DNA from: Pandoraea eparura
GTDB lineage: Bacteria > Pseudomonadota > Gammaproteobacteria > Burkholderiales > Burkholderiaceae
DNA length: 64,000 bases
Assembly (NCBI RefSeq): GCF_902459725.1
Contig: NZ_CABPSH010000002.1
Coordinates: 620,001-684,000, forward strand
Direction of reading: 5' to 3'
Shown: piece by piece, positions 37,801 to 47,120 of the stretch
Layout: the number at the start of each line of letters is the position of its first letter
How positions within the stretch are numbered: the stretch's first letter is position 1
The notes under the pieces: model-generated
The model's input: only the letters and a program-made list of their open reading frames with translations
Database searches by the model: none
Told to the model about the DNA's origin: nothing
Program-made: the position numbers and the translations under genes

Positions 37801-38177
37801 TCCGACCTCCCGCCCGTCACAAGCACCACAATGGTGACGCGCACGGCGCCGCGTCACCCCCTCCGGTACGATTTCGCACCAACATTGGGCTCACTCCCGC
37901 CTTGCACCTCCTTTGCGCCGCCCGTTACAGCTCCCTTTTCCGCTCCCTCGCTCCCTTTTTCGCTCCCTTTTCGGCCCTCCCTGTACGCCCTTCCTCCCGG
38001 CCATGACTGCGCCGTGTTCCCGTTGCGCGCGCAGGATTTCGTCATGCTTCGCGACCCGCGGCATCGCCAGGCACGATTCCTGCTATGTCACTGTATCGAC
38101 CGGTCAGACCAGATGCGCCGGCCGCCGGAACACTCCCGTTGCCGGAACGCTTCGCCCCCGATCCCGAGGTTACCGCT
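37801..38177. other. Spacer between ureD and the inserted ABC transporter
   Basis: A 377-bp gap with no convincing gene. It contains a pyrimidine-rich run with repeated GCTCCCTTTTC units (37930-37973). This is the largest gap inside the urt-ure locus and marks the left junction of the transporter genes. Confidence 0.5.
37930..37973 (+). repeat. Pyrimidine-rich imperfect tandem repeat
   Basis: Four units beginning GCTCCC, of about 8-12 bp (GCTCCCTTTTCC, GCTCCCTC, GCTCCCTTTTTC, GCTCCCTTTTCG), on the plus strand. Unit lengths vary, so this is an imperfect array. Confidence 0.6.
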
Positions 38178-39041
38178 ATGCTGCCGTTCCTTCGTAGTGC
38201 CTTCTCGCATGACACTGTTGCCGCCACGCTCGGCGCCCGCGCACGGGCTCGTCGCGCGTTCACCACGGCGATGCTCGCCGTCAGCGCCATCTCGGCCTTC
38301 GCCGTGGCAATGCCGCGCACCGCACACGCCGACGGACTCGACGACATCGTCAAGCGCGGCACCCTGCGCGTGGCCGTGCCGCAGGACTTCCCGCCGTTCG
38401 GCTCCATCGGCGCCGACATGAAGCCGGTCGGCTACGACATCGACGCCGCCGCGCTGCTGGCCAAGGGCATGGGCGTGAAGCTCGAACTGGTCCCGGTGAC
38501 GAGCGCCAATCGCATCCCCTACCTCACGACGAACAAGGCCGACCTGGTGATCTCCAGCCTCGGCAAGAACGCCGAGCGCGAGAAGGTCATCGATTTCTCG
38601 CAAGCGTACGCGCCGTTCTACAACGGCGTTTTCGGACCGAAGGACATCGCGGTGTCCAAGCCCGCCGACCTGTCGGGCAAGACCGTCGGTGTGACGCGCG
38701 GCGCCGTCGAAGACCTCGAACTCTCGAAGATCGCCCCGGCCGACGTCACGATCAAGCGTTTTGAAGACAACAACGGCACGATCTCGGCGTTCCTCTCCGG
38801 ACAGGTGCAACTGGTCGCCACAGGCAACGTCGTGGCGGCGGCGATTCTCGCCAAGCATCCGCCCAAGTTGCCGGAACCGAAGTTCCTCATCAAGAACTCG
38901 CCGTGCTTTGTCGGCCTGAACAAGAATGAGCCGAGGCTGCTTGCCAAGGTCAACGACATCATCGCCGCCGCGAAGAAAGACGGCGCGCTGAGCCAGGTCT
39001 CGCAGAAGTGGCTCGGCATGCCGCTGCCGGCCAATCTCTGA
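38178..39041 (+). CDS. Polar amino-acid-type ABC transporter substrate-binding protein
   Basis: A 287-residue family 3 periplasmic binding protein. A long N-terminal region ends in a signal helix (AMLAVSAISAFAVAMPRTAH) before the mature start DGLDDIVKRGTLRVAVPQDF. The TSANRIPYLTTNKADLVISS segment carries the ligand Arg region typical of amino-acid binders. I chose the ATG at 38178, with GAGG nearby. The ligand is not evident; position between ureD and ureA suggests a nitrogen compound. Confidence 0.85.
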   Translation: MLPFLRSAFSHDTVAATLGARARARRAFTTAMLAVSAISAFAVAMPRTAHADGLDDIVKRGTLRVAVPQDFPPFGSIGADMKPVGYDIDAAALLAKGMGVKLELVPVTSANRIPYLTTNKADLVISSLGKNAEREKVIDFSQAYAPFYNGVFGPKDIAVSKPADLSGKTVGVTRGAVEDLELSKIAPADVTIKRFEDNNGTISAFLSGQVQLVATGNVVAAAILAKHPPKLPEPKFLIKNSPCFVGLNKNEPRLLAKVNDIIAAAKKDGALSQVSQKWLGMPLPANL

Positions 39042-39081
39042 TCCCGACGCCCGCCCCCTCGCGACTCCTCATCGGCTTCAC

Positions 39082-39768
39082 ATGCATTACGTTCTCGATT
39101 TTGCCGATCTGCGGCAATACCTGATGCTCTTCGTGCGCGGCGCCGCGCTGACCGTTGCGCTCACGGCCGTGTCCACGGTCGCGGGCGTCGCGCTCGGCGC
39201 GCTGTGCGCCGTCGCCCGCGAGGAGGGCCCGACGTGGCTCAAAGCCATCGCCGGCGCTTACGTCGAGCTGATCCGCAACACGCCGTTCATCGTGCAGCTC
39301 TTCTTCCTTTTCTTCGGGCTGCCGAGTCTTGGCCTGCATATCGACGAGACGACCGCCGCCATTCTCGCCATGAGCCTTAACCTCGGCGCGTACGCCACCG
39401 AGATCATTCGCGCGGGCATGCGTGCTGTGCCGCGCGGACTGTCCGAGGCCGGACTGTCGCTCGCCATGACGCGGGGTCAGATTCTGCGTCATGTGATCTT
39501 GCCGCAGGCTTTCGCCAAGGTGTTTCCGGCGCTCGCCAGCCAGATCGTGATCGTGATGCTGGGCTCGGCCGTCGTCTCGCAGATCTCCGTGCCCGATCTG
39601 TCGTACGCCGCCAACTTCGTCCAGTCGCGCACGTTCCGGGCGTTCGAGAGTTATCTGATCGTCACCGCGCTGTACCTCGTGCTCGCCATCGCCCTGCGTC
39701 GTGTGCTGATGCGCTGCGCACGACGCCTCTTTCGCGGTACCGTCAAGATCAAGGCAGGTGCCCGATGA
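39082..39768 (+). CDS. Amino-acid-type ABC transporter permease (first)
   Basis: A 228-residue HisM/HisQ-type permease with about five membrane helices. The ATPase-coupling EAA loop is EAGLSLAMTRGQILRHVILP. ELIRNTPFIVQLFFLFFGLP is a family hallmark. Its ATGA stop overlap with the next permease (4 bp) shows coupling. With that second permease it forms a heterodimeric channel. Confidence 0.9.
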   Translation: MHYVLDFADLRQYLMLFVRGAALTVALTAVSTVAGVALGALCAVAREEGPTWLKAIAGAYVELIRNTPFIVQLFFLFFGLPSLGLHIDETTAAILAMSLNLGAYATEIIRAGMRAVPRGLSEAGLSLAMTRGQILRHVILPQAFAKVFPALASQIVIVMLGSAVVSQISVPDLSYAANFVQSRTFRAFESYLIVTALYLVLAIALRRVLMRCARRLFRGTVKIKAGAR

Positions 39769-40415
39769 TCGAATTCTCGACGTGGGACATGCTGCACGGC
39801 CTGTTGCTCGCCGCACGCTGGACGCTCGCCCTCTCGGCCATCGCCTTCGTCTGCGGTGGGGTTGTCGCGCTGGCGTTGCTGGTCGTGCGCGTTGGACGTG
39901 TGTCCTGGGCGGCACGGGCCGTGGCGCTGTACATCGAAGTGTTTCAGGGCACACCGCTGCTCATGCAGTTGTTCCTGGTGTTTTTCGGCTTGCCCCTGCT
40001 GGGTCTGGAAGTCTCGCCGTGGGTCGCGGCCTCCGTGTGCCTCACGCTCTACACGAGCGCCTATCTGACGGAAATCTGGCGCGGCTGCGTCGACGCGATT
40101 CCGCACGGTCAGTGGGAAGCCTCGTCGAGCCTTGCCATGCGCTTCGGCGAGCAGTTGCGTCATGTGATTCTGCCGCAAGCGCTGCGCATTGCGATCGCCC
40201 CGACGGTCGGCTTCTCGGTGCAGGTCGTCAAGAGCACGGCGCTCGCGTCGATCATCGGCTTCGACGAACTCACCAAGACCGGCACCATGCTCACCAACGC
40301 GACGTTCCAGCCGTTCACCGTGTACGGCCTGGTCGCGCTGCTCTACTTTGCCGCCTGCTATCCGCTGTCGTTGTGGGCGCGTCATCTCGAAAGGAAACTC
40401 CATGTCGCTCATTGA
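39765..40415 (+). CDS. Amino-acid-type ABC transporter permease (second)
   Basis: A 216-residue HisM/HisQ-type permease. FQGTPLLMQLFLVFFGLPLL and the EAA loop EASSSLAMRFGEQLRHVILP identify it. It overlaps the first permease by 4 bp and the ATPase gene by 14 bp, so all three are co-translated. Confidence 0.9.
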   Translation: MIEFSTWDMLHGLLLAARWTLALSAIAFVCGGVVALALLVVRVGRVSWAARAVALYIEVFQGTPLLMQLFLVFFGLPLLGLEVSPWVAASVCLTLYTSAYLTEIWRGCVDAIPHGQWEASSSLAMRFGEQLRHVILPQALRIAIAPTVGFSVQVVKSTALASIIGFDELTKTGTMLTNATFQPFTVYGLVALLYFAACYPLSLWARHLERKLHVAH

Positions 40416-41124
40416 AGTCAGGGGCATGCAAAAGCGCTTCGGCGAAACCCCGGTGCTCAAGGGCATCGACCTGGACGTCGAGCGCGGTCAGGTCGTGTCG
40501 ATCATTGGCAAGAGCGGATCGGGCAAGAGCACATTGCTGCGCACGCTCAACGGCCTGGAGCGGTTCGATGCGGGCAGCGTCGCCGTCGAGGGCGTGCACG
40601 TCGGCGCGCGCGATACCGACCTGCGCGCGCTGCGCCTGAAGGTCGGCATAGTGTTCCAGCAGTACAACCTGTTTCCGCATCTGTCGGCCGGCGAGAACGT
40701 CATGCTCGCGCAGAAGGTGGTGAAGAAGACCCCGAGCGCCGAAGCCCGCGACGTGGCCCGCACCATGCTTGCCAAGGTAGGACTTGCCGACAAGTTCGAC
40801 AGCTACCCGTCGCAGCTCTCGGGCGGTCAGCAGCAACGCGTGGCGATTGCCCGCTCGCTCGCCATGCATCCGGCGGTGATGCTGTGCGACGAGATCACGT
40901 CAGCACTCGATCCTGAATTGGTCGCCGAAGTATTGGGGGTGCTCGAAAGCCTTGCCGCCGAGGGCATGACGCTGATTCTCGTCACGCACGAGATGCGTTT
41001 CGCCCGTCATGTGTCGGATCGCGTGGTGTTCATGCATCAAGGCAAGATCTGGGAGTGCGGTGCGCCGGAAACCCTCTTCACGCAACCGGCAACGCCGGAG
41101 TTGCAGCGCTTTCTCTGCCAATGA
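40402..41124 (+). CDS. Amino-acid-type ABC transporter ATPase
   Basis: A 240-residue GlnQ/HisP-type ATPase starting MSLIEVRGMQKRFGETPVLK after AAGGAAA. The Walker A is GKSGSGKST, the signature LSGGQQQRVAIARSLA and the Walker B region MLCDEITSALDPE, with the Q-loop in VFQQYNLFPHL. It completes a four-gene uptake system (binding protein, two permeases, ATPase) inserted between ureD and ureA. A 162-bp gap with a TATGAT box (41225-41230) precedes ureA. Confidence 0.92.
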   Translation: MSLIEVRGMQKRFGETPVLKGIDLDVERGQVVSIIGKSGSGKSTLLRTLNGLERFDAGSVAVEGVHVGARDTDLRALRLKVGIVFQQYNLFPHLSAGENVMLAQKVVKKTPSAEARDVARTMLAKVGLADKFDSYPSQLSGGQQQRVAIARSLAMHPAVMLCDEITSALDPELVAEVLGVLESLAAEGMTLILVTHEMRFARHVSDRVVFMHQGKIWECGAPETLFTQPATPELQRFLCQ

Positions 41125-41286
41125 CGATGCCGCTGACCAACGTCTGCCGCCCTGTCGTTCCGCACAGTTTTGGTGCGGCGCGCGTGGGCGGCAAAACACA
41201 GTGGCGCACGCAGGAGCGTCGGCCTATGATGTGCGGCAGCGGCGACCGCCCCATGACCCTTTCGCATTGACGTCCCCCCGTTCCCG

Positions 41287-41589
41287 ATGAAGCTCACTCC
41301 GCGCGAAAAAGACAAGTTGCTCATCTTCACCGCCGCCCTGCTCGCCGAACGCCGGCGTGCGCGCGGCCTAAAACTGAACTACCCGGAGGCCGTGGCATTC
41401 ATCAGTGCCGCCCTCATGGAAGCCGCGCGCGACGGACGCACGGTTGCCGACCTGATGCATTACGGCACCACGCTGCTCTCGCGCGACGACGTGATGGAAG
41501 GCGTGCCCGAAATGATTCCGGACATCCAGGTCGAGGCCACGTTTCCGGACGGCACCAAGCTCGTCACCGTGCATCACCCGATTCCGTGA
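41287..41589 (+). CDS. ureA: Urease subunit gamma
   Basis: A 100-residue urease gamma subunit starting [20 protein letters not shown], with [20 protein letters not shown] and [19 protein letters not shown]. It is the separate (non-fused) form usual in proteobacteria. Gamma, beta and alpha assemble as a trimer of trimers. A possible own promoter (-10 TATGAT at 41225) lies upstream, which may matter because the inserted transporter separates it from ureD. Confidence 0.97.
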   Translation: MKLTPREKDKLLIFTAALLAERRRARGLKLNYPEAVAFISAALMEAARDGRTVADLMHYGTTLLSRDDVMEGVPEMIPDIQVEATFPDGTKLVTVHHPIP

Positions 41590-41745
41590 AAAGCGCGCAC
41601 GAGGGAACGCCGAGCGTTCGGCGCGGGACATCGTCGCCGGTTGGCGAGCGTTGCCGCCCATTGCCGAGCGTGGCCCCCGCTTGCCGTTGCGTGCCGATCC
41701 GACGGCGTTTCGCTATCGTCGACAACCTCACCTAAAGGACGTCTC

Positions 41746-42426
41746 ATGTCAGTGGCTCATCTCCAGAATGCCCATGAAACCCACCGCAAAGCCCAGGAAG
41801 TGACCGTCGCCCCCTCGGCCCCGCGTCGCACGCGCCATCGCGCGGCGCGCGTGGCGACAGGCCTCGCGCTGCTCGCTGCCTCGAGCGTGGCGCTCGCGCA
41901 CCCCGGTCATCCGGGCCATGATGCGGCCGGCAGCTTCGTTGCGGGCTTCGTGCATCCGCTCACCGGCGCCGATCACCTTTGCGCCATGATCGTGGTTGGC
42001 CTGTGGAGCGCACTCACCTCGAAACGTGTCTGGCTCGCGCCGTTGGCCTTCGTCGCCATGCTGGCCGCAGGCGGCCTGCTCGGCATGTCGTACGGCGCAG
42101 CGCTGCCGGGCGTGGAGCCGATGATTGCCGTGTCGCTGCTCGTGCTCGGACTGATGCTTGCCACGCGCGCGAAGCTGCCCAGCGGAGTGGGCGCCGCCGT
42201 CGTCGGCGCCTTCGCGATCTTCCATGGCGTTGCGCACGGCGCGGAATTGCCGGCCGAGGCGAGCGCCATGCATTACCTGGCGGGTTTCCTGCTCGCGACC
42301 GGTGTATTGCACTGCCTGGGGATTGTCGCCGGTGTTGCGCTGCGTCACCGCACGGCCTGGTTGCCGCGCGTGCTGGGCGCCGGCGTGCTGGCCTACGGCG
42401 CGTCGCTGCTCGTCGCAGCGACCTGA
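41746..42426 (+). CDS. hupE: HupE/UreJ-family nickel permease
   Basis: A 226-residue membrane protein with six or so helices. The defining nickel motif is in [14 protein letters not shown], with a second conserved [11 protein letters not shown]. An N-terminal leader ([20 protein letters not shown]) ends in a histidine pair motif that would face the periplasm and may capture Ni(II). HupE/UreJ proteins supply nickel for hydrogenase or urease. Placement between ureA and ureB is unusual; in Bordetella-type clusters ureJ lies elsewhere. Confidence 0.9.
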   Translation: MSVAHLQNAHETHRKAQEVTVAPSAPRRTRHRAARVATGLALLAASSVALAHPGHPGHDAAGSFVAGFVHPLTGADHLCAMIVVGLWSALTSKRVWLAPLAFVAMLAAGGLLGMSYGAALPGVEPMIAVSLLVLGLMLATRAKLPSGVGAAVVGAFAIFHGVAHGAELPAEASAMHYLAGFLLATGVLHCLGIVAGVALRHRTAWLPRVLGAGVLAYGASLLVAAT

Positions 42427-42473
42427 GGTCGGCCACGGTCGCGCGCATTCCTCAATTCCTCCAAGAGACGCTC

Positions 42474-42779
42474 ATGATTCCCGGAGAACTGTTGCCCGCC
42501 GCAGGCGACATCACGCTGAACGAGGGTCGCCCGACGCTCAGCGTGAGCGTTGCCAACACCGGCGATCGCCCGATCCAGATCGGCTCGCACTTTCATTTTT
42601 ATGAAGTCAACGACGCACTGCAATTCGACCGCGAAGCGACGCGCGGCTTCCGTCTGAACATTGCGTCCGGCACCGCGGTGCGCTTCGAGCCGGGGCAACA
42701 ACGCACGGTCGAGCTGGTGGCGTTGGCGGGCGAGCGCCGCGTGTTCGGTTTCGCCGGTCGTGTCATGGGGGCGCTATGA
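42474..42779 (+). CDS. ureB: Urease subunit beta
   Basis: A 101-residue urease beta subunit. [20 protein letters not shown], the strongly conserved [20 protein letters not shown] and MGAL at the C-terminus are all present. It overlaps ureC by 4 bp (ATGA). The same frame is open upstream but shadows hupE there. Confidence 0.97.
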   Translation: MIPGELLPAAGDITLNEGRPTLSVSVANTGDRPIQIGSHFHFYEVNDALQFDREATRGFRLNIASGTAVRFEPGQQRTVELVALAGERRVFGFAGRVMGAL

Positions 42780-44476
42780 AGATTTCACGCCGCGCCTATG
42801 CGGAAATGTTCGGGCCCACGACGGGCGACCGGCTTCGGCTGGCCGACACGGAACTCATCGTCGAGATCGAGCGCGACTACACGATCTACGGCGAAGAGGT
42901 GAAGTTCGGTGGCGGTAAGGTGATTCGCGACGGCATGGGCCAATCGCAACGCACCCGCGCCGATGTTGTGGATACCGTGATCACCAACGCGGTCATCATC
43001 GACCACTGGGGCATCGTCAAAGCCGACATCGGGCTCAAGGACGGGCGGATCTGGGGCATCGGCAAGGCCGGCAACCCGGATATCCAGCCCGGCGTGACCA
43101 TTCCGCTGGGCGGCGCGACGGAAGTGATCGCCGGCGAAGGCATGATCGTCACGGCGGGCGGCATCGACTCGCACATTCACTTTATTTGCCCGCAACAGAT
43201 CGACGAGGCGCTGTCGTCCGGCGTGACCACGCTGCTCGGCGGCGGCACTGGACCGGCGACCGGCACGAACGCCACGACCTGCACGCCGGGGCCGTGGCAT
43301 CTGGAGCGCATGCTGCAAGCCGCCGACGGCTGGCCGATCAATCTCGGCTTTCTCGGCAAGGGCAACGTCAGCCAGCCCGCCCCGCTGATGGAGCAGATCA
43401 AGGCCGGCGCCATCGGATTGAAGCTGCACGAGGACTGGGGTTCCACGCCGGCCGCCATCGACGCCTGCCTGTCGGTGGCCGATGCGACCGATACGCAGGT
43501 CGCTATCCACACCGACACGCTCAACGAGGGCGGCTTTGTCGAAGCCACCGTTGCGGCCATCAAGGGCCGCACGATCCACACGTACCACACCGAGGGCGCC
43601 GGGGGCGGTCACGCGCCGGACATCCTGAAAGTGTGCGGCGAGGCGAACGTGCTGCCGTCGTCCACCAATCCGACGCGGCCATACACCATCAACACGCTCG
43701 ACGAACATCTCGACATGTTGATGGTCTGCCATCACCTCGACCCGGCCATTGCCGAAGACATCGCGTTCGCCGAATCGCGCATCCGTCGCGAGACGATCGC
43801 CGCCGAAGACATCCTGCATGACCTCGGCGCCCTGTCGATGATTTCCTCCGACTCGCAGGCGATGGGGCGCGTTGGCGAAGTCGTCATGCGCACGTGGCAG
43901 ACCGCGCACAAGATGAAGGTGCAGCGCGGCGCGCTCGGCACCGACTCGGCGCAGGCCGACAACTTCCGCGTCAAGCGTTACGTGGCGAAGTACACGATCA
44001 ACCCGGCGATCACCCACGGCATGGCCCATGAGATCGGTTCGGTGGAGGTCGGCAAATGGGCCGACCTGGTGCTGTGGGAGCCGGCGTTCTTCGGCGTGAA
44101 GCCGTCGTTGATTCTCAAGGGCGGGATGATTACGACAGCGCTCATGGGCGACCCGAATGCGTCCATCCCGACGCCTCAGCCGGTGCACTACCGAGAAATG
44201 TTCGGCGCGCGCGCCGGGGCGCTGGCGCGCACGTCGCTCACGTTTGTGTCGCAGGCGGCGTACGATGGCGACGTGGCTGGGCGCTATGGCCTGGCCAAGC
44301 GCATCGTGCCGGTGCGCAATATCCGGCAGGTGACCAAGGCCAACATGATCCATAACGACTGGCTGCCGCATATCAGCGTGGACCCGGAGACCTATCAGGT
44401 CATCGCCGACGGCCAGTTGCTGACGTGCGAGCCTGCGACCGTGCTGCCGATGGCGCAACGTTACTTCCTCTTCTGA
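42776..44476 (+). CDS. ureC: Urease subunit alpha (catalytic)
   Basis: A 566-residue catalytic subunit hydrolysing urea to ammonia and carbamate. Nickel ligands and active-site parts are intact: His133 and His135 in [10 protein letters not shown], the carbamylated Lys in GLKLHEDWG, His in [11 protein letters not shown] and [13 protein letters not shown], the flap VCHHLDP, and the ligand Asp in [10 protein letters not shown]. Length is normal. The downstream maturation genes ureEFG and upstream ureD complete a functional set. Confidence 0.98.
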   Translation: MKISRRAYAEMFGPTTGDRLRLADTELIVEIERDYTIYGEEVKFGGGKVIRDGMGQSQRTRADVVDTVITNAVIIDHWGIVKADIGLKDGRIWGIGKAGNPDIQPGVTIPLGGATEVIAGEGMIVTAGGIDSHIHFICPQQIDEALSSGVTTLLGGGTGPATGTNATTCTPGPWHLERMLQAADGWPINLGFLGKGNVSQPAPLMEQIKAGAIGLKLHEDWGSTPAAIDACLSVADATDTQVAIHTDTLNEGGFVEATVAAIKGRTIHTYHTEGAGGGHAPDILKVCGEANVLPSSTNPTRPYTINTLDEHLDMLMVCHHLDPAIAEDIAFAESRIRRETIAAEDILHDLGALSMISSDSQAMGRVGEVVMRTWQTAHKMKVQRGALGTDSAQADNFRVKRYVAKYTINPAITHGMAHEIGSVEVGKWADLVLWEPAFFGVKPSLILKGGMITTALMGDPNASIPTPQPVHYREMFGARAGALARTSLTFVSQAAYDGDVAGRYGLAKRIVPVRNIRQVTKANMIHNDWLPHISVDPETYQVIADGQLLTCEPATVLPMAQRYFLF

Positions 44477-44479
44477 TCT

Positions 44480-45355
44480 ATGCCGCAAGCCCCCGAATCG
44501 CCTCGCCCGGCGGATAATGCCGCCCCTTCGACGACGCTGCGCCGCGTCGAGAAACGCTTCGAGGCAGGACGCCTGGCCGCGCCGCTCATGCGGCGTGCCC
44601 CGGCGCTCGTACTGCCGTTCGACGCGCGCAGCAAGAGCCGCCTGCGCGCCACGCTGGAGACCGGCGAAGAGGTCGCCCTTTTCCTGCCACGCGGCACCGT
44701 GCTGCGCGGTGGCGATGGCCTCGTGGCCGACGACGGCGGCCTCATTCGCGTGGAAGCCGCCCCCGAGACGGTGCTGCTGGTGACGGCCGCCACGCCACTC
44801 GCCCTCACCCGCGCGGCCTACCACCTCGGCAACCGGCATACCCCGGTCGAGGTGGGCGATGGCTATCTCAAGCTCGAATACGATCCGGTGCTGCGCGACA
44901 TGTTGCTGCGACTCGACGTCGACGTCGCCGAAGCGCTGATGCCGTTCGAACCCGAAGCAGGGGCCTATGGCGGCGGCCACAAGCACGGTCACGACGCGAC
45001 CTTCGACGAAGACATGGCGCTCGCCCAGCGCGTGTTCCATGAGCATCATGGACATTCGCATGAGCATGAGCATGAGCACGACCACGGGCATGGGCATGGG
45101 CATGGGCATGATCTTGACCATGATCACGGCCATGTTCACGGCCCGGGGTGCCATCACGATCACGCGGCGGTTCACGTGCATGGCCCGGATTGCGCCCACT
45201 CGCACGCTCACGACGATCATCACGGCCGTGCCCATGTTCACGGTCCCGATTGCGGGCATGACCACGCCCATACGCCGGACAGCGCCACTGCCGGCAATGC
45301 GCCTTTCCCTGTGAGTCCGACCGATGACGGCAAGTCTGGCCAGTCCTCTCGCTGA
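44480..45355 (+). CDS. ureE: Urease accessory protein UreE with very long histidine-rich tail
   Basis: A 291-residue nickel metallochaperone, against about 150-200 in most species. Residues 20-160 form the normal UreE peptide-binding and metal-binding domains, with [10 protein letters not shown] and [10 protein letters not shown]. From His167 to His264 there are 35 histidines and three cysteines, the latter in HVHGPGC and two copies of HVHGPDC. Such tails bind many Ni(II) ions and may store nickel. The encoding DNA includes a hexamer array (45062-45109). It overlaps ureF by 32 bp. Confidence 0.93.
   Translation: MPQAPESPRPADNAAPSTTLRRVEKRFEAGRLAAPLMRRAPALVLPFDARSKSRLRATLETGEEVALFLPRGTVLRGGDGLVADDGGLIRVEAAPETVLLVTAATPLALTRAAYHLGNRHTPVEVGDGYLKLEYDPVLRDMLLRLDVDVAEALMPFEPEAGAYGGGHKHGHDATFDEDMALAQRVFHEHHGHSHEHEHEHDHGHGHGHGHDLDHDHGHVHGPGCHHDHAAVHVHGPDCAHSHAHDDHHGRAHVHGPDCGHDHAHTPDSATAGNAPFPVSPTDDGKSGQSSR
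45062..45109 (+). repeat. Hexamer microsatellite inside ureE
   Basis: Eight in-frame 6-bp units: GAGCAT twice, GAGCAC, GACCAC, then GGGCAT four times. They encode alternating Glu/Asp/Gly-His. Changes in unit number keep the frame and only alter tail length. Confidence 0.8.
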
Positions 45356-46049
45356 ACCGGTCGCCAGCGCGCCGTTGCAGTCGCTCGCCGCGCTGTTGCA
45401 TCTCGCCTCTCCGGCGTTGCCCATCGGCGCGTTCAGTTATTCACAGGGGCTCGAAGCCGCAGTGGAACATGGCATCATCCACGATGCCCCGAGCGCCGAG
45501 CGCTGGATTGCCAGCCAGCTCGACGGCGTGTTCACGACCGGCGAGATGGCCCCGCTCGCCAGACAGTGGCGCCACTGGCAAGCGGGCGATGTCGCGTCGC
45601 TCTCCCGTGTCAACGATTGGTTGCTCGCGACGCGCGAGGCGGCCGAACTGCGCGCGGAAACCGAGCAGATGGGCTGGTCGCTTACGCAACTGGCGCTGTC
45701 CCTCGAATGGGGAAACCCGGTACAACGGGAGCACCTGTCCTCGTTGCGTCCCATCGCGCTGCCGACAGCCTTCGCCTTCGCGGCGTTGACGCATGGCGCC
45801 CCGCTGGCGGACATGCTCGTCGCTTACGCGTTCAGTTGGCTCGAGAACCAGGTGGCCGGCGCGCTCAAGGCCGTACCGCTCGGACAATTGGCCGCGCAAC
45901 GGGTGATCATGGCCTTGCGTCCCCGCGTAGTGGCGGCAGCCCACCGGGCGGCGGCGTTGCCCGACGACCAGATCAATACGTTTTCCCCGGCGCTCGCCAT
46001 TCTCGCGTCGCGTCACGAAACACAGTACTCACGCCTGTTTCGTTCGTGA
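45324..46049 (+). CDS. ureF: Urease accessory protein UreF
   Basis: A 241-residue all-helical chaperone that joins UreD to the apo-urease and recruits Ure[21 protein letters not shown] is the UreF hallmark, followed by [13 protein letters not shown] and [20 protein letters not shown] at the C-terminus. It overlaps the ureE end, indicating coupling. A 90-bp gap with short repeats separates it from ureG. Confidence 0.95.
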   Translation: MTASLASPLAEPVASAPLQSLAALLHLASPALPIGAFSYSQGLEAAVEHGIIHDAPSAERWIASQLDGVFTTGEMAPLARQWRHWQAGDVASLSRVNDWLLATREAAELRAETEQMGWSLTQLALSLEWGNPVQREHLSSLRPIALPTAFAFAALTHGAPLADMLVAYAFSWLENQVAGALKAVPLGQLAAQRVIMALRPRVVAAAHRAAALPDDQINTFSPALAILASRHETQYSRLFRS

Positions 46050-46073
46050 GTCGCGATACGTCGCGACTTCGAT

Positions 46074-46105
46074 TTTCGTCATTTCGTTATTTCGTTATTT
46101 CGTCA
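46074..46105 (+). repeat. Four 8-bp tandem repeats between ureF and ureG
   Basis: Units TTTCGTCA, TTTCGTTA, TTTCGTTA, TTTCGTCA. They lie 35 bp before the ureG start, so copy number would set leader length or spacing of a ureG ribosome-binding region. Confidence 0.7.
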
Positions 46106-46139
46106 TCTTTCCTTTTCTCCGCCACCCACGACATTCGCC

Positions 46140-46778
46140 ATGACGACTTCTGCCAACGCCCGTCGCACCAAGAAGAATCCGCCGCTGCGTGTCGGCATCG
46201 GAGGCCCGGTCGGCTCCGGCAAGACCACCCTGACCGAGATGCTCTGCAAAGCCATGCGCGAGCGCTACGATCTCGTCGTCATCACCAACGACATCTATAC
46301 GAAGGAAGACCAGCGCCTGCTCACGGTGGCCGGCGCGCTGGCGCCCGAGCGCATCCTTGGCGTCGAGACGGGCGGTTGCCCGCACACGGCCATCCGCGAA
46401 GACGCGTCGATCAACCTCGAAGCGGTCGAGCGAATGCTTGACCGCTTTCCCGACGCCGACGTGGTCTTCATCGAATCGGGCGGTGACAACCTCGCAGCCA
46501 CGTTCAGCCCCGAACTCTCGGACCTCACGATCTACGTGATCGATGTCGCCGGTGGCGAGAAGATCCCGCGCAAGGGCGGCCCGGGTATCACCAAGTCCGA
46601 TCTCCTCGTCATCAACAAGACCGATCTCGCGCCCTACGTCGGGGCCTCGCTCGACATCATGCGTTCTGACACGCAGAAGATGCGCGGCATGCGTCCGTTC
46701 GTCATGGGGAACATGAGGGAAGGCAAAGGCCTTCAGGAGATCATCAGTTTTATCGAGGCGCGGGGGATGCTGGCTTGA
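46140..46778 (+). CDS. ureG: Urease accessory GTPase UreG
   Basis: A 212-residue SIMIBI GTPase that drives nickel insertion into urease. The P-loop is [13 protein letters not shown], switch and metal-site segments are [18 protein letters not shown] (the nickel-site CPH) and [17 protein letters not shown], and the guanine motif is NKTD. It is the last urease gene; convergent toxin-antitoxin genes follow. Confidence 0.97.
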   Translation: MTTSANARRTKKNPPLRVGIGGPVGSGKTTLTEMLCKAMRERYDLVVITNDIYTKEDQRLLTVAGALAPERILGVETGGCPHTAIREDASINLEAVERMLDRFPDADVVFIESGGDNLAATFSPELSDLTIYVIDVAGGEKIPRKGGPGITKSDLLVINKTDLAPYVGASLDIMRSDTQKMRGMRPFVMGNMREGKGLQEIISFIEARGMLA

Positions 46779-46810
46779 GGTCATGCACGAAGCCGCCGGC
46801 CGGAAATCCG

Positions 46811-47120
46811 TCAGTCGTGGAATGGGGAGTCCCTGGGAGGCCAGGGACGACTGACGTTGTGTAGTTTGAGGATGGTGACTTTGTTCTCCTTTAGACGGTA
46901 GATGGTTCGGTATCGCTTGTGAGAAACCAGTTCTCGGGTATCGGGTATCGGGTAAGCGCCCGGGACGCCCAATGGCAGGAAAGACGCGCAGTGTTTTCAC
47001 TGCGCGTTTCAGCGAATCTTCAAAATCAAGGGAGACGTGAAGGTTGAAATTCTCCAGCGACATCCTGACGATGATGCGGTCCCTTTGGGCATGCGTTGAC
47101 CATTGGATCGTTGCAATCAC
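46811..47120 (-). pseudogene. ParE/RelE-family toxin, frameshifted by a 7-bp repeat
   Basis: The frame begins at a GTG overlapping the antitoxin stop (GTGA) and reads TIQWSTHAQRDRIIVRMSLE and DFEDSLKRAVKTLRVFPAIG, then GRPGRLPDTR, a ParE-type pattern. After this the frame breaks. The plus strand shows three copies of TCGGGTA (46934-46954); removing one restores ELVSHKRYRTIYRLKENKV and a normal end near residue 100 (TGA at 46811). It could be a dead gene or one switched by slippage. ParE toxins poison DNA gyrase in characterised cases; the activity here is unknown. Confidence 0.75.
46934..46954 (+). repeat. Three copies of a heptamer causing the toxin frameshift
   Basis: TCGGGTA repeated exactly three times. 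With two copies the toxin frame would be continuous (GRLPDTRELVSH). Seven is not a multiple of three, so each copy change shifts the frame. Confidence 0.85.

Noticed and set aside
42785-45424. 879-codon minus-strand frame across ureC, ureE and the start of ureF
   Set aside because: It is a shadow of urease genes whose catalytic residues are all intact; the antisense product has no domain character.
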